Source of the DNA: an uncultured Flavobacteriaceae bacterium | GTDB taxonomy: Bacteria > Bacteroidota > Bacteroidia > Flavobacteriales > Flavobacteriaceae | Direction of reading: 5' to 3' | Length of the DNA stretch: 39,140 nucleotides | NCBI GenBank assembly: GCA_905182575.1 | Contig: CAJJCA010000019.1 | Location: 1-39,140, forward strand | Part shown: one piece after another, positions 36,541 to 39,140 of the stretch | How positions within the stretch are numbered: the stretch's first letter is position 1 | How the letters are laid out: every line of letters starts with the position of its first letter | Position numbers and translations under genes: made by a program | The notes under the pieces: generated by a model | What the model was told of the DNA's origin: nothing | The model's database searches: none | Seen by the model: the letters and a program-made list of their open reading frames with translations, nothing else

Positions 36541-36735
36541 ATGATATCAAAAATATATAGTTCTAATAAACCATTATTCAAAGTTGGAGAGAGAAAGGGA
36601 CATAGTAAAAAGACCATAGAAAAAATGGTTGAAGAAAGATTAAAAACGAAAAAATCAAAGAAGAACTCAAAACCAATCCCTAAGAAAAAAAAGAAACTTG
36701 ATGAATGGTTTAGGGGTAAGAGAACAAGAAATTAG
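36541..36735 (+). CDS. Small basic protein, hypothetical (phage/plasmid-like)
   Basis: 64 residues, about one third Lys/Arg: KPLFKVGERKGHSKKTIEKM, then a run of KKSKKNS, PKKKKKLDEWF, ending RGKRTRN. Preceded by the A/T-rich leader AAATTAAACATT common to starts in this segment. A nucleic-acid-binding role is plausible from charge only; no family recognised. Confidence 0.55.
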   Translation: MISKIYSSNKPLFKVGERKGHSKKTIEKMVEERLKTKKSKKNSKPIPKKKKKLDEWFRGKRTRN

Positions 36736-36791
36736 ATCCTGTAGGATTATATGCTAATTTCTTAATATTTATATAGAAAGGAAAACAAATT

Positions 36792-37305
36792 ATGAAAAGA
36801 ATAAATTTAAAATGTAAAAACTTAAGTCCAAACCAGACGGAGGATCCGTCTCCAAGAATTATCTGGATTCCCTATCTCACAGAGGGATAAGAAAGAGGAT
36901 ATTGACTGAAAACTGTAGGCACGAATATCTACCTATGAAGTATCAGGCGATAGAAATAAGATCCAATCTTCAGTGATTAAATCAATGGGATATTGATGAG
37001 TTGGAAGATGAAGACGAGGTTGACTTAGAAGAGATTCTTAAAGAAATGGGGTATTCTGATGAAGAAGAAGAAGATTTGAAACCATGTGATGTTATGAACA
37101 TCATCAGACGAAGGAATTACAATCCATTCTAGATGAGTTAGAGGATGATTCCGTTAACGAATTCAATTCACCATCTAAAGGATACAAAGAAGGAAGAAAA
37201 CTCGTAGATACTCTTCGTAAAGGGTTGTTCAGAAAGTTCTCTGATGATGATTTAGATGAGTTTATGGATGTAATATCAAACTCATTTAATTTAGTAAGAA
37301 AATAA
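36792..37305 (+). pseudogene. Acidic hypothetical protein, phage-like, broken into frames
   Basis: ATG 36792 has an AAAGGAAAA motif 7 bp upstream. Its own frame stops after 32 codons, but strong coding character continues: SKNYLDSLSHRGIRKR and LPMKYQAIEI in a second frame to a stop at 36978, the same frame then reading WDIDELEDEDEVDLEEI and MGYSDEEEEDLKP, and finally a third frame TKELQSILDELEDDSVNEF, GRKLVDTLRKGLFRKFSDDD to TAA 37303-37305. It appears to be one or two acidic proteins (~170 codons in total) disrupted by indels. No family recognised. Confidence 0.4.
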
Positions 37306-37342
37306 CTGAAAAACTATTAGACAGTATATATTGCTGGGAGAT

Positions 37343-37493
37343 ATGTTTACTAAAAGAGATTACGAACAAAATCCGAATCAAGAATCACACAAATGGAAAC
37401 AAAAAGAAGGTTCTATCTTGTGATGATATAATCTTTACTAATGGGTTAAGAGAAATCGGATTTGATGAATGGATATCATTAGAATACAATTAA
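37343..37493 (+). pseudogene. Small hypothetical protein, frameshifted
   Basis: ATG 37343 reads MFTKRDYEQNPNQESHKW and stops at 37420. A shifted frame continues SCDDIIFTNGLREIGFDEWI to TAA 37491-37493. One missing base near 37415 would give ~50 residues. Function unknown. Confidence 0.35.
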
Positions 37494-37515
37494 CACTTAA
37501 AAGGAAATTAAAACT

Positions 37516-37689
37516 ATGTCAGAAAGATTATCAATCGAAGAATTAAAGAAAATTTACGGAGTTACTGAAAGAACTCTGAACACTTGGAAGAAAACTAAAT
37601 CTCTTCCATTATTACAAATATCCTCACAACACAAATACATCTATAAAGATGATTTGATGAAGTGGGAGAAAAGTTTTATCCACTCGTAA
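37516..37689 (+). CDS. Helix-turn-helix protein, excisionase/AlpA-like
   Basis: 57 residues: MSERLSIEELKKIYGVTERT, NTWKKTKSLPLLQ, YIYKDDLMKWEKSF. The order of an initial helix, a GVTERTLNTWKK recognition helix, a short beta-hairpin containing the SLPLLQ segment and KYIYKDDLMKW is that of MerR-fold excisionase/DNA-binding domains (HTH_17 type). AAAAGGAAA precedes the ATG by 8 bp and a good terminator follows (37713-37748). It is the only DNA-binding gene seen in the right-hand mobile segment and could be its excisionase or repressor. Confidence 0.7.
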   Translation: MSERLSIEELKKIYGVTERTLNTWKKTKSLPLLQISSQHKYIYKDDLMKWEKSFIHS

Positions 37690-37712
37690 TTTAGTTACTT
37701 TTCATCGGAGAG

Positions 37713-37748
37713 AGAGGGTTATCATTTAGTTGGTAATCCTCTTTTTTT
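37713..37748 (+). terminator. Rho-independent terminator after the HTH gene
   Basis: AGAGGGTTA (37713-37721) pairs with TAATCCTCT (37734-37742; one G-T pair), followed by T7. It lies 24 bp after the HTH stop codon and also separates it from the convergent minus-strand gene. Confidence 0.8.
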
Positions 37749-37749
37749 G

Positions 37750-38025
37750 TTACCACTCATATCTCTTATCACCCATCTCCTTACTCCACTCAATTACTGA
37801 TGAAAAGGAATGTTTCCCTTTGAAGAATTCTTTCCAATTAGAATGGAATACGTGATAACGAACATAAGTTGAGTAAATAACTCTTAGTTCATCCTTTACA
37901 TACTCAATTGGTTCTTTATTCCAATCTTCTTTGTAAAGATTACTTATCTCAGTTCTTACATCAACCTCACTACCTACGTGAAGATTTCTTGATACATCTT
38001 TTGTTCTAAGATAGACACACGTGTA
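37750..38025 (-). pseudogene. Unrecognised protein, C-terminal part, no start seen
   Basis: A 91-codon open stretch on the minus strand reads VYLRTKDVSRNLHVGSEVDV, then EDWNKEPIEYVKDELRVIYS, and ends SSVIEWSKEMGDKRYEW. Charged, with no signal or TM. It is bounded upstream by TGA at 38026-38028 and has no plausible start codon; the upstream coding frame appears lost through an indel. Probably co-transcribed with the minus-strand gene at 38108. Confidence 0.45.
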
Positions 38026-38107
38026 TCAAAGTCGGGGTTTCCCCTTAAATGTTGTTTGGTTTCTTAAATCTTGTTTACTTCCTTTCTTACCACTCTCATA
38101 ATCCTCC

Positions 38108-38479
38108 TTATTCTTTAGAATCTTTAAAAGTACGAACTTGAAAACCAATAGATATATTAAACTGAAAATCATCAGAATATTTTTGAACACCTTCATATCC
38201 CTTTACCATTTTAACTTTCCATCCTACACTTTCACCTAAACCTTTAGAATCATCACCATTGATTTGAAGTTTCTTACTCTTGATTTTATCTTTCAGTTTA
38301 GAGATTTCTTCCTCCCATTTCTTAATCTGAACCTTTCCGTTAAACATATAACGATGGTTATCCCTATACTTCTTATAGTTCTCTCTTTCCTTTGGTTTAA
38401 GTGAATCAAAAACCTCAGTTGGTAGATATTCTAAAAAGAACTTCTCCCCTTTACTACGATACTCTTTTTTTCTCTTCAT
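38108..38479 (-). CDS. Hypothetical charged/coiled protein of the mobile segment
   Basis: From ATG 38479 the product has 123 residues: MKRKKEYRSKGEKFFLEYLP, KPKERENYKKYRDNHRYMF, a short Lys/Glu-rich coiled segment (IKKWEEEISKLKDKIKSKK), and a beta-like C-terminus (DDFQFNISIGFQVRTF). The frame is open to TTG 38512, but that start would lie inside the inverted-repeat promoter at 38495-38533, so ATG 38479 is preferred. No family recognised. Confidence 0.6.
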   Translation of the reverse strand: MKRKKEYRSKGEKFFLEYLPTEVFDSLKPKERENYKKYRDNHRYMFNGKVQIKKWEEEISKLKDKIKSKKLQINGDDSKGLGESVGWKVKMVKGYEGVQKYSDDFQFNISIGFQVRTFKDSKE

Positions 38480-38494
38480 ATGTAAGGATTTATA

Positions 38495-38551
38495 TGTGGT
38501 GGTATCAGACAAATGTAGTGAAATACTACCACACTTACACTCGTATATTGT
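38495..38551 (+). promoter_or_regulatory. Inverted-repeat promoter cassette, copy 1
   Basis: TGTGGTGGTAT (38495-38505) and ATACTACCACA (38523-38533) form an inverted repeat with one mismatch. The right arm continues as CACTTACACTCGTATATTG, matching copy 2 at 38763. TCGTATATT resembles a Bacteroidetes -7 region. It sits between the divergent gene at 38479 (minus) and the small gene at 38623 (plus), with a ~75-nt leader containing a GAGG/CCTC hairpin. Confidence 0.7.
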
Positions 38552-38622
38552 TATTGTATTTGAGGGGTGAGGTTTTCCTCCTTCGTTTTGAAAAGTGAGA
38601 ATCAGTATTAAAATTAAAGATT

Positions 38623-38742
38623 ATGTATTACGAATTAACAGAAGAAGAAACTCAATTTATTATTAGTTGTATTCAAACATCAAAATACCTTCTTGATGAA
38701 AAGAATGAAAAGATTATTGAATCAATCGTGAGTAAATTCTAA
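38623..38742 (+). CDS. 39-residue hypothetical protein
   Basis: ATG 38623 to TAA 38742: MYYELTEEETQFIISCIQTS, KYLLDEKNEKIIESIVSKF. Predicted as two amphipathic helices. Leader TTAAAATTAAAGATT is like that of 38880 and 36541. Lies between the two copies of the inverted-repeat promoter. Too short to assign a function. Confidence 0.5.
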   Translation: MYYELTEEETQFIISCIQTSKYLLDEKNEKIIESIVSKF

Positions 38743-38762
38743 AAAAATTTGAATAAAACTAA

Positions 38763-38821
38763 AGTGGTGGTATCACTAAAAAAACAAACTAATACCACCA
38801 CACTTGTGTTCGTATATTAGT
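38763..38821 (+). promoter_or_regulatory. Inverted-repeat promoter cassette, copy 2
   Basis: Perfect 10-bp inverted repeat GTGGTGGTAT (38764-38773) / ATACCACCAC (38792-38801), then ACTTGTGTTCGTATATTAG. Same order and spacing as copy 1, 269 bp downstream. Followed by a ~60-nt leader with a GAGGT/ACCTC hairpin (about 38830-38848) and the gene at 38880. Confidence 0.75.
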
Positions 38822-38879
38822 AAGGTAATGAGGTTAAGGTTTCACCTCTTAAAGAAACTTAATTAAAATAGAAATTAAA

Positions 38880-39140
38880 ATGGGTTTTAGAAGTTTGATT
38901 ATTAGTGGAGTTCCAAAAGAGGAAATGGAAAAAGGTTTTGAGATTATTCCCAAAAGAGAAGTGGAGTGAAATCGTTGAGAAAGATGGAATGATTTTCTGT
39001 AAAAACGATATGAATTGGAAATGGTATGGAAGTTATGATATGGTGAATCGTTGGAATGAGTTTATGAGTGAATTGGAAGAAAAATATGAGGATGAGGGAT
39101 TCTTTACTATGGTTATAGGTGAAGATGGAGGAATGGATTA
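38880..39140 (+). CDS. Hypothetical protein, partial at window end, frameshifted
   Basis: ATG 38880 reads MGFRSLIISGVPKEEMEKGF and stops at 38969. Another frame continues without stop to the window edge: PKEKWSEIVEKDGMIFCKND, WKWYGSYDMVNRWNEFMSEL, GFFTMVIGEDGG. One extra C in the CCCAAAAGAG stretch at about 38950 joins them. Rich in Trp and acidic residues, typical of small phage or plasmid proteins of unknown function; the C-terminus is outside the window. Confidence 0.5.

Overview
The window looks like chromosomal DNA of a marine Flavobacteriia-type Bacteroidetes. Base composition is low in G+C and intergenic regions are A/T-rich, mostly without Shine-Dalgarno sequences. There is a type IX secretion (T9SS) C-terminal sorting domain, a BspA/DUF285 repeat lipoprotein, many SPII and Tat signal peptides, and a dense set of S1 sulfatases with planctomycete-type DUF1501/DUF1549/DUF1553/DUF1800 proteins.

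Layout. (1) 1-5600 is a mosaic of accessory DNA and broken genes. It holds an outer-membrane protein fragment, four tandem hairpins, a broken BspA-like lipoprotein, a broken tyrosine recombinase, two separate copies of the 3' end of tRNA-Asp (each followed by a terminator-like hairpin), the first ~44 codons of ffh joined to an isoprenylcysteine methyltransferase-like gene, and a glycosidase C-terminal fragment. This reads as one or more integrative elements that used the tRNA-Asp 3' end. (2) 5600-8430 (minus) is a two-gene operon: an LtaS/MdoB-type phosphoglycerol-transferase-like sulfatase-fold membrane protein and a diacylglycerol kinase-like lipid kinase. (3) 8560-11400 (plus) holds two tandem S1 sulfatases. 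(4) 11450-14775 is an ECF sigma-factor operon with a lipoprotein before it, a one-TM probable anti-sigma, a Spy/CpxP-like periplasmic protein and an outer-membrane barrel. (5) 14986-19880 has a PhoD-like phosphatase, a SUMF1-fold protein lacking the FGE cysteines, a Tat-exported Gfo/Idh/MocA oxidoreductase and a Tat-exported TIM-barrel isomerase. (6) 19997-23024 is a DUF1800/DUF1501 pair, the DUF1501 partner carrying a T9SS sorting domain. (7) 23032-28094 has a cytoplasmic Gfo/Idh/MocA oxidoreductase, a third (intact) sulfatase, a TesB thioesterase and RmuC. (8) 28096-35540 (minus) has an alpha/beta hydrolase, then an operon of PSD1 (DUF1549/LamG/DUF1553), DUF1501 and a DUF2231/c-type cytochrome/LRR protein. 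(9) 35550-39140 is a second mobile, phage- or plasmid-like segment of tiny genes. It is bounded by a putative tRNA 3' end plus terminator, has a palindromic operator cluster at the boundary, an HTH/excisionase-like gene and a duplicated inverted-repeat promoter cassette.

Functionally, the central 25 kb looks like a locus for desulfating and oxidising sulfated glycans or sulfate esters outside the cytoplasm. No SusC/SusD pair is present. All three sulfatases carry a CxPxR formylglycine motif, but the only SUMF1-fold protein nearby lacks the FGE catalytic cysteines, so maturation probably depends on an enzyme encoded elsewhere.

A major caveat is the number of frameshifts. Many otherwise well-conserved genes split into two frames at one point, and seven genes with a single break all have a total length of 3n+1. 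Homopolymers are involved in several breaks (A7, A8, G6). Because the breaks hit unrelated genes across the whole window, uncorrected indel errors are a more economical explanation than wholesale gene decay. I therefore annotate the full-length reading and flag the breaks.
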